NCBI GenBank assembly: GCA_963930775.1
Contig: OZ005689.1
Location: 27,012,798-27,076,797 of the forward strand
Origin: Cliona cf. orientalis
Lineage: Eukaryota; Porifera; Demospongiae; Clionaida; Clionaidae
Reading direction: 5' to 3'
DNA: 64,000 bases
The notes under the pieces were generated by a model. That model did no database searches. It was given only the letters and a program-made list of their open reading frames with translations, and was not told the origin of the DNA. This document shows positions 54,092 to 63,899 of the stretch, in pieces. Both the position numbers and the translations under genes were made by a program. Position 1 is the stretch's first letter; every line of letters begins with the position of its first letter.

Positions 54092-54752
54092 TATGTGACC
54101 GGATTTGGGAAAACACTCCGTATGGGATCCGTGCGCGATTTGCGCAATGTGCGTTTTTAGTAGCCCAGGTCGAAATTTGTCAAAGTCCAGATTTTGTCAT
54201 AATATTATACATGTCGAACAACCCTTCTAACTGTTGCTGTCGTCTACGGAGGCTAGTCGATCTATACAAAATAAACCTTCATTTTGACCCACCTAGTCGG
54301 CCCAGCTGCCGTACCTGGAGCCTGTTGCTACGGGCGCTAATTAGAATTCTCTACCTAGATACAGCTAGATTCATCGAACCATTGTACGTTCGCTTACCTT
54401 TTTAGCTTCTTGGGCATCTAAGAACAATCGGCTGTCGTCAACAATGAAATTCAACTCTTGCTCGATCTTTATGTTCATTTCAAACGGCTCCACCCACTTA
54501 ATTGATTTCCGGGTCACGCGTAGTATGCAAAAATGCCATACGCATGCATAGCAACGCCTTTAGACCGTAGTTTCTCGATTATTGGGGGTGTGGCATGATC
54601 ACAAACAAAGCGCTGTATCTCCACAACAAAGCGCGCGATTGGCCTAAGACTTAAACGTGGGTTAGCTCTATGGTAGAGCTTATCAACCATGCATCAAACT
54701 TAAGTTTCAAAAAAAATCCCATACGGAGGATTTTCCCAAATCCGGTCACATA
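54092..54752. mobile_element. 661-bp TIR element, family V, full copy
   Basis: TATGTGACCGGATTTGGGAA at the left and its complement at the right; TIRs reach about 35 bases (CTCCGTATGGGAT). On the minus strand at about 54400-54480 lies a short exon-like frame MNIKIEQELNFIVDDSRLFL ending at AAAAAG|GTAAGC, a good splice donor. On the plus strand a second conserved frame reads NCCCRLRRLVDLYK. Other copies: 54905-55296, 56087-56406, 56790-56955 and 62271-62480. TSD not certain. Confidence 0.75.
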
Positions 54753-54904
54753 TTACACAGTAAGCATAAGAACCTATAGGAAATATCTGGAATGAGACCC
54801 TTGAAGCAAGCTCTTGCATACACAATGGCAAAGTTGTTTCATTCTTCTACTGCCAGTCCTGATGATAAATTCAATTCCTCCATATTGCTAGGTAGCCTTC
54901 CCAT

Positions 54905-55296
54905 ATGTGACCGTCTCTGAGAAAGCCCAGCATATGGGATTTTTTGTAAAAGTTGAGCTCTATGTATGGTTGAAAAGGTCTACCATAGAGCTGACACATG
55001 TTCAAGTTTCAGACCGACTGTGCGCTTGGTTATGGCGGGCGATACAGTGCTTTGTTTGCCATCGCACCACACCCCCAATAATCGAGAAATTACGGTCCAA
55101 AGGCATTGCTATGCACGCGTATGGTGTTTCCGCATATTACGCGTGACCCGGAAATGAATTTAATGGACCTGGGAAGAGCCGTTCAAAATGAACGTAAAGA
55201 TCGAACAAGAGTTGAATTTTGTTGTTGACAACAGCCGATTGTTCTTCAATGCCCAAGAAGCTAAAAAGTTGAGCGAATGTACAGTAGTTCGATGAA
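54905..55296 (-). repeat. Family V, partial copy
   Basis: Reads as the reverse complement of the right half of 54092-54752: a TATGTGACCG start, TACCATAGAGCT, ATCGAGAAATTACGG, and the exon-like MNVKIEQELNFVVDNSRLF ending near AAAAAG|TTGAGC. The donor GT is lost here. Confidence 0.65.
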
Positions 55297-56086
55297 TCGT
55301 TGCCAGAAATGCCCTATGGAGTAGCGGACATCCATGTTTGCATTATACAAGCCCTTGTAATTACTAATTACAAGCGTACAAGAAGTCATGAATATCATTA
55401 TAAATTTCACGATAGACAAAAATCAACTTATTTATCATTATAATCAGGCCTTTGTAGGCTCCTACAATGTAATTTAATTTAAAATAGCTAGATAGTACCT
55501 TCAGTTGCCGTTTGTGATAAAATAATGTAGTCCACAGCAGATCAGTGCAGTTCAACAATGATACTTGACATTTGACGGCTAAATCTACCTACTGATGGAT
55601 GATAACTACACTAAAGTAGCCTAATCTCAACTATTTTCAATCTAAATAGTCAACACAGACTTGATCTTGACACTCGCAGCAGTCCTGTCCACGATTCAGG
55701 GCCTCAGCTGTAGACCAGTTCAAAGGTCATGACGTCACTAACTGCTGAGTCAGCAAAAATTCTGCAATATTGCTGAACTTTGCCCTTGCAAAGTAAAACT
55801 TTTAAAATGGCGATGAAGTGAGATTTAGGCTAGATCTATGAGGTTTCATAGCTAAATAAGTAGTCTAGATGATCAGGAGTCGGAATTTTAGGCTACTAGT
55901 GATGCAAAATCGTGCAAGTTTAAAGGCACTTCAGCAAAAATGTATTGCTGTCTATGGACAAGTTGATCAAGTACGTTTGCTAAAATAGTAAATTCTGTGC
56001 ATGCAGTATGGATAGTCGTAAATCATCAGGAGCTTCCTTTTATTGTATCAAAGAAGTCTAGATGATCGGAAGTTGGGTACCGGTAA
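55297..56086. other. No gene recognised
   Basis: AT-rich spacer between family V fragments. CGTTGCCAGAAAT at about 55304 is repeated inverted at about 56770, so the whole 55.3-56.8 kb segment may be bracketed by arms of one element. Confidence 0.4.
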
Positions 56087-56406
56087 GTGTCGAACAACCC
56101 TTGTAACTGTTGCTGTCATCTACGGAGGCTAGTCGATCTATACAAAGGCGAAATAAGCCTTCATTGTGACCCACCTAGTCGGCCCAGCTGCCGTACCCGG
56201 AGCCCATTGCTATGGGCGGTAATTAGAATTCTCTACCTAGATACAGCTAGATTCATCGAACTACTGTACGTTCGCTCACCTTTTTAGCTTCTTGGGCATC
56301 TAAGAACAATCGGCTGTCGTTGTCAACAACGAAATTCAACTCTTGCTCGATCTTTACGTTCATTTCGAACAGCTCCGCCCAGGTCCATTTAATTGATTTC
56401 CGGGTC
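56087..56406 (+). repeat. Family V, partial copy
   Basis: TCGAACAACCCTTGTAACTG to TTGATTTCCGGGTCAC. It includes the minus-strand exon-like MNVKIEQELNFVVDNDSRLF with donor AAAAAG|GTGAGC. It is joined at 56407 to a retroelement relic. Confidence 0.7.
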
Positions 56407-56500
56407 ACACTCGTAACCGTGAAATTGAACAGTGTCGATACGGAAATGGAAGTTGATACTGGAGCGGCAGTCTCCATAATGAGCGAGGTGCTTAGGCTCA
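56407..56500 (+). pseudogene. Ty3/gypsy-type retropepsin relic
   Basis: The frame reads VTVKLNSVDTEMEVDTGAAV followed by SIMSE, the active-site loop and flank of a retroviral-type aspartic protease (DTGA with VSIMS). The frame loses similarity after about 56500. It is an isolated domain fragment fused to family V at its left. Confidence 0.6.
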
Positions 56501-56789
56501 TTTGTTATTTGTGCATTCTCTTATGGACTTACCTATATTTGCGTATGTATGTTTGGTTGTGGTCGTCACTCGCACTTACTCATGTAAATTTGATTGTACG
56601 TTAATTTAGAAAAAAAAGTTTGTTGAGTTTATGCAGTGTGTGTAGTGTGTACGTGTGGAGAGTTTAGTTAGTATCTAGTTTGTTGTTTTGGTTTATCCCC
56701 ATAGAGAATGTACACATCCAATTAAACGAATTATGAAACATTTTCGCTATTCCAACTATGGGATGGCCGCGTATTTCTGGCAACGCTAG

Positions 56790-56955
56790 AATTCTAATTA
56801 GCACCCATAGCAATGGGCTCCGTGTACTGGAGCTGTACAGACTACCTTAGGTAGGTGGCTTATTTCGCCTTTGTAACTTATGATTAGCCTCCATAGACGA
56901 CAGCAAAGGTTAATAGAAAGGTTCTTTGCATGAATATGACAAAAACTCAACTTTG
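56790..56955 (-). repeat. Family V, partial copy beside piggyBac
   Basis: Minus-strand text GTCAAAGTTGAGTTTTTGTC, GCTGTCGTCTATGGAGGCTA and GCCCATTGCTATGGG matches the left half of family V. It directly follows the truncated piggyBac coding region. Confidence 0.6.
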
Positions 56956-56974
56956 ACATTCTTTGACTTGAGGT

Positions 56975-58108
56975 ACTAGAAACGCGCAGATCACATAAGC
57001 CGCTTAGGATAACATTTTCTGGTATGGTACGGTTGTAGGTCCCACAAGCGTAAATCTTACCCTTGAGAAGATCCTTGAACGAAGGTACACTGGTAAAAAA
57101 GTTATCACAGTAAACTGTGTGATTACGTCCTGTGATACTGCGTGTCAACCTCTTTACCACATTACCACCCAATCCAAACTCTCTCCCGCAACCTTACCAG
57201 TGTACACATCGAACTCACCGACGTAGCCAGATACTGCATTGGCTCTTACCCACACTTTGAAGCCTCTCTTGACAGGTTTCTTTGGTAAATACTGTGTCAT
57301 AGTAGACCTTCCCTTGAATGCAATCATAGCCTCGTCAATGGAGGCTTCACAGTGTGGGTTATACGCTGTTAGAAATTGGCGAGAGATGTGGTCAATCACT
57401 GGTCTGATCTTTCCTAGCTTGTCATAGCCTGGGTCTGTCCTGAGGGGGAGGGTGGAATTATCTACAAAGTGGAAGTAGCGGGTGATTTCGACAAACCGAT
57501 CCTTTGTGATCTTGTCTGCTATGGGCCTATATCTGTATGTTGGGTCAAGCTTCCAGTAATCAGCTATTGCAGGTAAATGGTTTATGCCCATGAGTATCAT
57601 GAACCCAAAATATGCCCAAATTTCTTTAGGTGTGACCTTTGTCCACTTCTCGTAGTGTGCAGTATCCATTACCTGGCTAGCGTACAGGTTAGTTTGGTCA
57701 ACTATCAGGTCAATTAGAGTGGTGGTAAAGAAGAGCCTAAAAATGTCAACGATACGTGCAGAAATTGAGACTGCAGGACCTACGCTTTCTGTAAATGACA
57801 GTGCTTGTTGTTTCACTCCATTGCAGATCATCTCCTGTACCACTACTGGTACCTCCACCACTGCTGCTATGACCACTAGTGGCTCCACCCCTACTTCTCC
57901 CTTGCCACCTACCCCGACCTCTTCCTCGACCTCTTCTCCGACCTCTTCCCCTTCCTCGATGTCCACGGCTACTCACTCCTCGTCCTCGTGTACTTTGTTG
58001 CCCCCTCATAAGGTGATCTTGATTGCTCAAATCACTAGAACTATTGTGCATGTAGATTAAGTAATCTATCGGTATCATGGGGTGTGCACTGCACTTTTTA
58101 CCTTTCAT
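56975..58108 (-). pseudogene. piggyBac transposase (DDE_Tnp_1_7 type), frame-shifted
   Basis: The RG-rich N-terminal part (GRGRGRRRGRGRGRGRWQGR, about 58030-57880) is in one frame. A shift near 57825 leads to ORF 57966-57154 with FTESVGP, LIDLIVDQTNLYA, WAYFGFMILMGI, RYFHF and the catalytic region ASIDEAMIAFKGR. A one-base loss near 57160 (GAGAGTTTGGATTGGG) shifts to 57172-56798 with GGNVVKRL and VYCDNFFTS, the second catalytic Asp. It is truncated soon after NRTIPENVIL, before the C-terminal zinc finger. piggyBac inserts at TTAA and excises cleanly; this copy is inactive. Confidence 0.85.
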
Positions 58109-58489
58109 CTTCAGTTGAGTCCTCTCGTAGATTCCCTATAGACCTTTTCAGCCGCGCGTATTGAGGAATGTTAATTGCACGTAAACGGCGGAACCGGAAG
58201 TCTCCTCCCCCTGGTGGGCAACTTGGACTAGCCATGGAGTACGTACGCTCTTGTTACCAGAGAACGCTACGTAGCCAAGCTGGCCATGCATATGATGGAC
58301 TTAGCTGACCCTTACTCTAGATTCATTGATGATATGATCTCGTAGCCTCCTGTTGAATATCCGCCGCCATATCTATATGGCTATTTTATTCAGATACACA
58401 CATCAGCGGCTACTACAAATTCCATTATGAAAGCTAATAATTATTTTTTAAGAGTGGATATGCGCGTGGAGTGAGAGTATGGGTTGTCA

Positions 58490-58700
58490 GTAAGGCGTTT
58501 TCTGTCTAGAGTCAACCCCCAGCCATAATTCCCCTATTAAAGCACACCAAGCTTGGACTTGTGTTCAACACGATGGACGTGTCATTGCTGCTCATTGTAC
58601 CTGTATGGTAGGGTAAGTTGTTCATTTTCTGTGTCAAGAACATACTTGATGATCCTCCACTTGCTCTCCACAGATTAGGAGAGGGACTACCAAGTCCAGG
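58490..58700 (+). pseudogene. SWIM-type zinc finger exon pair (YqaJ-associated type)
   Basis: The frame reads AWTCVQHDGRVIAAHCTCMV, then a 61-base GT-AG intron (58613-58673, GTAAGT...CTCCACAG), then G-LGE in phase. C-x-C with MVGLGE is the first half of the SWIM signature (AHCTCMAGLGE..CSH). The expected C-S-H half is missing after GLGE, and TAA lies upstream, so the gene is dead. Confidence 0.55.
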
Positions 58701-59229
58701 GGCAAAAGTAACGCAACTTACATGTACGCTAAAGGGTATGCAGATTGAAAGAATAAGGAGGGATGATATTCTTGCCAAATGATGTGAGAGAAACTCAACT
58801 TGTGTGAAACATACCCAATCCACATTCTCACTGGTGAAACTGCCCCCGTACTACTACATCATATCATATGATCGATGCGTGCAGTAGTGATGGATCTCCA
58901 TAACCACATGCATGAGACAACCTCTACTGTATATTGAAGTACATGTAGGCCTACATGTAGACACAATTGATGGACATCAATAAGAAGATGGTTATGTCAC
59001 AGTGCGTACATAACAATTAGACACATTACTATTGCATAAATAACATATATAATTTTGTCAATGCACCACAAATAGTATGAATTTCATCTATGTTAACAAT
59101 GTCACTAGCTGATCTGGGGTAAGGCCCCCTTTGAGTATTTTGTCCTTTATTCTTTATTAAGCCAATCACTAACTCAACATGGATACGCACCCTGGATAGC
59201 TGTTGGGACGTTCCAACTTGAATTGTGAA

Positions 59230-59310
59230 ACCTTGGTCTGTGAGGATTGCATCTCCAGGTTCTGAGAGAGAGACCGAAACCTTGGTCTGTGAGGATTGCA
59301 TCTCCAGGTT

Positions 59311-59364
<54 letters not shown>

Positions 59365-59397
59365 AACCTTGGTCTGTGAGGATTGCATCTCCAGGTT

Positions 59398-59484
<87 letters not shown>
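59230..59484. repeat. Minisatellite of 35-base unit plus expanding (GA)n
   Basis: ACCTTGGTCTGTGAGGATTG...CCAGGTTCTGA occurs at 59231, 59279 and 59365. Each copy is followed by GA dinucleotides that grow from about 4 to about 18 and then about 40 units. Inside the ISL2EU-like element. Confidence 0.9.
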
Positions 59485-59486
<2 letters not shown>

Positions 59487-60433
59487 CGATCTCTTGTGTT
59501 GGTATCTTATCTGACACCCTCCCTCCCCAACACCTTCAAAGGCACATATCCCTGATGTAAAGCATGCAAACACACGGATAATAGTCATGGGGAGCATCTT
59601 CAAACATGCAGATGTTGAATTCAGACCCCCCTCCCCCATCACTCACTGCAACACAAATAGAGTTTAACATTAAACATGATTTGCTCCCCTTTCCTTTTCT
59701 TACAAAACATGGAAGGTAGCTATGATTGGCTGAGATATGGAAGAATACCCCTTCCCATGACTTTACCACTCATTTTTGATCTCGCAGCACACTCAGACGT
59801 TCTTACCAGTAGTAAAGTCTATGTTACATACACGAGTATGCTCGTTTGGCGCCCAGTTTTTCCTCTCAAGGCTGCTGTCCACTTTTCACACCGCTCTTTT
59901 TGTTTAGTGGGAGGTGAAAGAAACGCAGGCCAGCTTCCTTGCCCACCCTGCTGTTGCATCCAACATCACAGCAAGCGTTGCATCACAGTTCATGAAAACC
60001 CACACGGACCAGCTGAGCAAGAAAAGGGCTCAATCCTTGCCCACCAGTAGGCGGGCACTTCCGCATGGTTCGTTTACGCGTTGTATATGTCTAGTATACT
60101 TTAATTAACATTCCTCCGCGCGCGCGCGCTGAAAAGGTCTATAATATTTTTGTGTTGGTTAGCTTTATTGCATTTTTGGCAATTATTTTACATATACAGA
60201 CCTGAGACATCCATGTCGTCATCCGAACCAGCAGAAGCACCACCATCGTTGGGATCAACATCCATCCTATCAGTTTTATTGCTTTTTTTACTTGCATACA
60301 TGTACACTACCATGCACATGCCACATGCACTCACACACACACGCACACACACATCCATGCATGCATGCAACGATAAAGAACCAATTGAAGTATCAATAGT
60401 AATTTCAATTTTTTGATTCTGGTTCTTTATCCA

Positions 60434-60455
60434 CCCCCCCCCCCCCCCCCCCCCC
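60434..60455. repeat. Homopolymer C run (22)
   Basis: 22 C in a row, between the second acidic piggyBac piece and the N-terminal piece. Length may be unreliable. Confidence 0.8.
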
Positions 60456-61000
60456 AATGTTCTGTATTGTTACTGTTTATAATAAAATTTATTGTATATG
60501 AAGTAGCAGTGATGCATGGATTTTTATACTAATACCTATCGCTATCTGGACTTGGAGACTCATCACCACTCAGGAATTGGAAATTCATCATCACTGCCAG
60601 GACAAACAGGCTCTCCAATCTCATCCTCACTCTCAGCATCAGTCTCCACATCACTCAGCATGTCTAGCACACCATCAGCATCTAATCTCCTGGAAGCCAT
60701 TTGGAGCCTACTCGTGGATTGTTTACTACCACTCTTGCCACAGACACTTATGAAACAGCTGCACTATCCCCGCCTAGATCGCCCACAGGAGTGATAATTG
60801 GTGCGTGATCGCTATCAGTTGCAGCTGTACGTTAGTACTACGGTGTAAGCGAGTGTTAGCTATCATCCAAGCGGTAAGTGCGCAACGTTATGTAACGTTA
60901 TTATCTATCTTAGCGATGATGTCATAATAATGTGACATTCGGTATAGGTGGTACGCAGAAGTTTGTCATATATATGTGACATTCGGGATTAAAGGGTTAA

Positions 61001-61400
61001 ATGGCTTGAACCAATCCACATCAATCAGTAATCCTTGTTGCTAAGAAATGGTTTGGTGTGATCAGCTGGGTCATATTTAAATTCATTCAAAATCTTACCA
61101 TCCCAAACATCCTCAAGAACACCATCCCGAGCATGCTGTTCAAGATGATTATGTAACAAATCTAGAAAAGGTTTATTCTGAAACATTTTTTTAATGAAGC
61201 TGAAGGTGGAATAAAAAGGGAGCCCATTTTGCTACCGAATGCCAAATCTGATAGCACAGTTCACGTCCACAGATCTTTCCAAACATTTTGGAAGTACATT
61301 TCATTGCAGTACCACCTCTGGAAACATAATACATAAAGGGAATTGCAAGCATCATTAGGGCAGGCAATAAAGATTTGTTTTTCTGCAAAATTGTCTAATG
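61001..61400 (-). pseudogene. Tnp2-like (CACTA) transposase relic, N-terminal half, cut by piggyBac
   Basis: Minus-strand text in order: SRGGTAMKCTSKMFGKICG then ELCYQIWHSVAKWAPF (61388-61191), then FQNKPFLDLLHNHLEQHARD, GVLEDVWDGKILNEFK, PFLSN and LLIDVDWFKPF. The last phrase matches LNVDWFKPFKH of the CACTA transposase at about 51670. It is cut at TTTAA (60997-61000) by the piggyBac insertion. Orientation and order fit the relic continued at 54022-53957 and 46586-46227, so these may be one ancient gene. Confidence 0.6.
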
Positions 61401-61425
61401 ATGCAATACATTTTAATCTTCAATG

Positions 61426-61560
61426 GGTCTGCATTCCGTTTGAGACTACAGCTTCGTTTCGGCCTTACTAATGCTCCAGCAACAGCAATACTAGCTTACA
61501 TTATGTATCTCTTGCTCGGTCTTATCACTCACCCGTTACATTCTATGTTCCCAAGAAATT
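61426..61560 (+). pseudogene. Reverse-transcriptase fragment (Ty3/gypsy-like)
   Basis: The frame reads FRLRLQLRFGLTNAPATAIL then AYIMYLLLGL. PFGL-NAPATF..M...L.GL is a signature of gypsy-type RT. About 30 residues only, soon followed by a stop. An orphan scrap of a retroelement. Confidence 0.45.
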
Positions 61561-61569
61561 TTCCAGGTG

Positions 61570-61761
61570 TTAAATGAGTATCAATAGTATTGTCACCATC
61601 CACCTGTCCACTATCGCCCTCACCACCATCAACCTCTCCCGCCATTCCATCCCTCCACTGTGGGCCTCTCTACCATCCACCTCTGCACCATCTCCTTCAC
61701 CATTCCCTTCTTCATTATCATCTTCGTCAAGAGTTAAATCAATTATAGGTGGATGGGACAC
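61570..61761 (-). CDS. Small acidic ORF with a SUMO-interacting-like motif (uncertain)
   Basis: MSHPPIIDLTLDEDDNEEGN: hydrophobic IIDLTL followed by acidic residues is the form of a SUMO-interacting motif. The rest is Gly/Glu-rich without a domain. It may be an exon of a transposon protein, as IDLT followed by DD is also seen at 35645. The 63-codon length makes chance possible. Confidence 0.3.
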   Translation of the reverse strand: MSHPPIIDLTLDEDDNEEGNGEGDGAEVDGREAHSGGMEWRERLMVVRAIVDRWMVTILLILI

Positions 61762-61931
61762 TTGATAACCTCAAATGAGGGAGTGTGATAGTTAGTTATC
61801 ATTTTCGTGTTCTCTACAGGAATTTATACATAATAGGATATCATCTATGTAGACACATGACATTGTATCAATGCACAAAACCATAACTATGTACAAGCAC
61901 AAGTTTAATAATTATGAAGGAACCTGAGTCA

Positions 61932-62267
61932 TACCTTATATGTTCGAATAGAAGCCGCACCCCGATTAGTAGCCACCCTCAAATAGTAGCCGCACGCATG
62001 TGCGAACACAATTAAGTGAGTGTGGTCACTATCGTACGCCATAAACCATTGTTAGTTCGAGGCAAAACATGGCAGAAAACGTCCTTGGCTTGGTTCTACT
62101 GCTTATCTATCAATCATTTATCTCAAATATTCGAAAGTTAGTCCTGAAAATCGAGTCTGTTGTGTCAATATCACTAAGAGGTGTCAATAGAAGCTGCCCT
62201 CGATTAGTATATATAGCTGCACTCCAGCAAGGCTGAAATAATAGTAGCCGCGGCTAGTATTTGAATA
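61932..62267. mobile_element. Diverged relative of the 34741-35152 MITE
   Basis: Left TACCTTATATGTTCGAATAG...GCCGCACCCCGATTAGTAGCC; right complement ATTTATTCAAATACTAGCCG. The repeated AGTAGCCGC words are shared with 34741-35152. It ends directly against family V (62271). Confidence 0.5.
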
Positions 62268-62270
62268 AAT

Positions 62271-62480
62271 GTGACCGGATTAGGGAAAACCCTCCGTATG
62301 GGATCCACGCGCGATTCACGCAATGCGTTTTTTTAGTAGCTCAGGTTGAAATTTGTCAAAGTCCAGATTTTGTCATATACATGTCGAACAACCCTTCTTC
62401 TAACTGTTGCCGTCTTCTACGGAGGCTAGTCGTGCTATACGAAGGCGAAATAAGCCTTCATTTCGACCCACCTAATCGGC
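62271..62480 (+). repeat. Family V, partial copy cutting the Crypton gene
   Basis: GTGACCGGATTAGGGAAAAC to CGACCCACCTAATCGG, the left third of family V. It adjoins the Crypton frame just after NHSLRA. Confidence 0.7.
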
Positions 62481-63573
62481 TCTCAGACTATGGTTCGTGT
62501 ATTTCACCGACAGCCCAGCAAGCTCAGATACTTTAGTCATCATATTCTTAAGTGGATTAACACCAACAGGTGTGTTTTTGAACCAAGCCTGGTAGGGATC
62601 AGCAGGCATCTTCTGGACTGTCTGCATATAGAATGCAGTAGATCCGGGAGGTAGTTTCTTCAAGTAGAGATCCAGAACACGCACAGGACACTTGGCGTAA
62701 GCACGCCCGATCTTATTAGCCTGACCTGTTTCACTAAATCGTCCTTGATAGTTCTTCGAGCCATTTTCTATGTACTGATAGTAGGTCAAAGCATCATAAC
62801 CATCAGCAGGAATACGTGTAAATTGAGATCTTTTTAAGTCACGGTGCTCCTGGCCTCCTCTTCTGCCACATCAATTCTTCATGCTCCAATGAGATAACAG
62901 CATGTTTGACAGAAGCACCTATCCCTTCCTTGCGAAGTGATACACACACAGTATCGAGTGTCATATGCATGTCACGGAACTGCATGTCACTTTTATCGAA
63001 GATATTGAAGGGTACCTTATTAGCGTGCATTATCCTCTGCAAGGCGGCCAACAGAGAGCGTAGAGTAGAAGCTGGGTAAGCCAGGCCATTCTCCTTTTTA
63101 GTTTCCTGGACATAGCAGCATAGCCACTTATATAACGTAGCAGCATCAGAACAAGACAGTAGGTTGGGAGGAACTGGATCGTCGGGGGCAGTTGTATTTC
63201 TATGCTCCATCCAAGCACGGATATTTTGCAAAGCCCAGTCATTACTGGACTGGGTATTAACAGGGGTAACCCCCTGGGCAGCCTTCTTCAGCTCCTCGGA
63301 AGAAAGGGGCTTAGAAAACCTGTCGTTCGTTTTCTTCTTTAACGAGAGACTCAGCTTGGGCTTCTGACGAACAGGTTCCTCATTTTCTTGACCATCCTGT
63401 AGTCCTCGTTTTGTAGTAGTTGTTGCAGGCACAGTTGAATCAGCACTGCAGGGAAGCCTCCATTCGGGAGGCACCAGTTCAAAATCAGGATTGGGAAGCC
63501 GTGGCTTGTTTGGGTCAGTCGATTTCAAGAGAGATTCAGACACAACAGACCTATCTATTAGACTTCTCTCCAT
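62478..63573 (-). pseudogene. Crypton-type tyrosine recombinase, truncated
   Basis: ORF 63573-62839 starts MERSLIDRSVVSESLL and has basic KKKTNDRFSKPLSSEELKKA, then WALQNIRAWMEHRN, WLCCYVQETKKENGLAYP and GIGASVKHAVIS, the N-terminal DNA-binding part of Crypton recombinases. A gap with a frame change near 62850 (WQKR to GGQEHRDLKRSQF) leads to ORF 62789-62472 with YYQYIENGSKNYQG, WFKNTPVGVN and AGLSVKYTNHSLRA. The HSLR box carries a catalytic His and Arg. The following Tyr region is missing because family V begins. Such enzymes integrate circular DNA by site-specific recombination; this one cannot. Confidence 0.75.
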
Positions 63574-63644
63574 CAGAGCCTATTCACAATACTTTAGACT
63601 GTAGAATTTAAAAACAGCTGGTGGCGAAACACTGAATAGCTGAT

Positions 63645-63662
63645 CGCTAGCTAGCTAGCTAG
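63645..63662. repeat. (CTAG)n tract
   Basis: GCTAGCTAGCTAGCTAG, the same simple repeat as at 31913-31932 and 36598-36613. Confidence 0.8.
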
Positions 63663-63688
63663 ATATGCAGTGTTCAAATCACAAAACT

Positions 63689-63850
63689 GGCCAATGAGAG
63701 CGCAGGTTTAAAAATGCTGCATAGCATCAGCACAGCTAATTAACGAACTGACCAATGAGAGCGCAGCTTTGAAAATGCTGCATTGGTAACACATAGCAAC
63801 GATCTAAATATAGAATGTTGCATAGTTACATTATCAATAGAATGACCAAT
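63689..63850 (-). promoter_or_regulatory. Triple CCAAT-box region upstream of Crypton
   Basis: CCAATGAGAGCGCAG occurs at 63691 and 63752 within a 61-base direct repeat, and CCAATGAGATCAG at 63846. All lie 120-280 bases upstream of the Crypton ATG on the minus strand. Repeated CCAAT boxes suggest the element's own promoter. Confidence 0.45.
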
Positions 63851-63899
63851 GAGATCAGCTGATAGATGGTGCATAGCAACCAAAACCACACTGTGCTGT

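Larger units (their letters stand above)
58137..60143 (+). mobile_element. ISL2EU-like element with TATAGACCTTTTCAGC ends
   Basis: TATAGACCTTTTCAGCCGCG at the left and the complement of TATAGACCTTTTCAGCGCGC at the right. Pairing continues through GGAATGTTAATT and again at CTGGTGGGCAA. The inside is about 2 kb with a SWIM zinc-finger exon (58540-58690), a frame DLADPYSRFIDDMIS near 58300 and a frame QASFLAHPAVASNITA near 59930. SWIM motifs accompany YqaJ-type nucleases in ISL2EU elements; that assignment is inference. It splits the piggyBac gene. Confidence 0.6.
56975..60996 (-). mobile_element. piggyBac element, 3' truncated and interrupted
   Basis: The 5' end is at 60996: minus-strand CCCTTTAATCCCGAATGTCA follows TTAA (60997-61000), as expected for piggyBac. 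GTGACATTCGG is repeated 39 bases inward. Coding pieces (minus): 60700-60563 (MASRRLDADGVLDMLSDVET...GSDDEF acidic start), about 60290-60200 (acidic, MDVDPNDGG...GSDDDMDVS), then 58108-56975. An ISL2EU-like element (58137-60143) separates them. The far TIR is missing; family V sequence starts at about 56955. Confidence 0.75.

Noticed and set aside
56253-56501. 82-codon minus ORF as a full gene
   Set aside because: Only MNVKIEQELNF...EAKK up to the splice donor is conserved between copies; the rest is read-through.
59029-59642. ORFs of Ser-Leu or Arg-Glu repeats up to 162 codons
   Set aside because: Translation of the (GA)n minisatellite.
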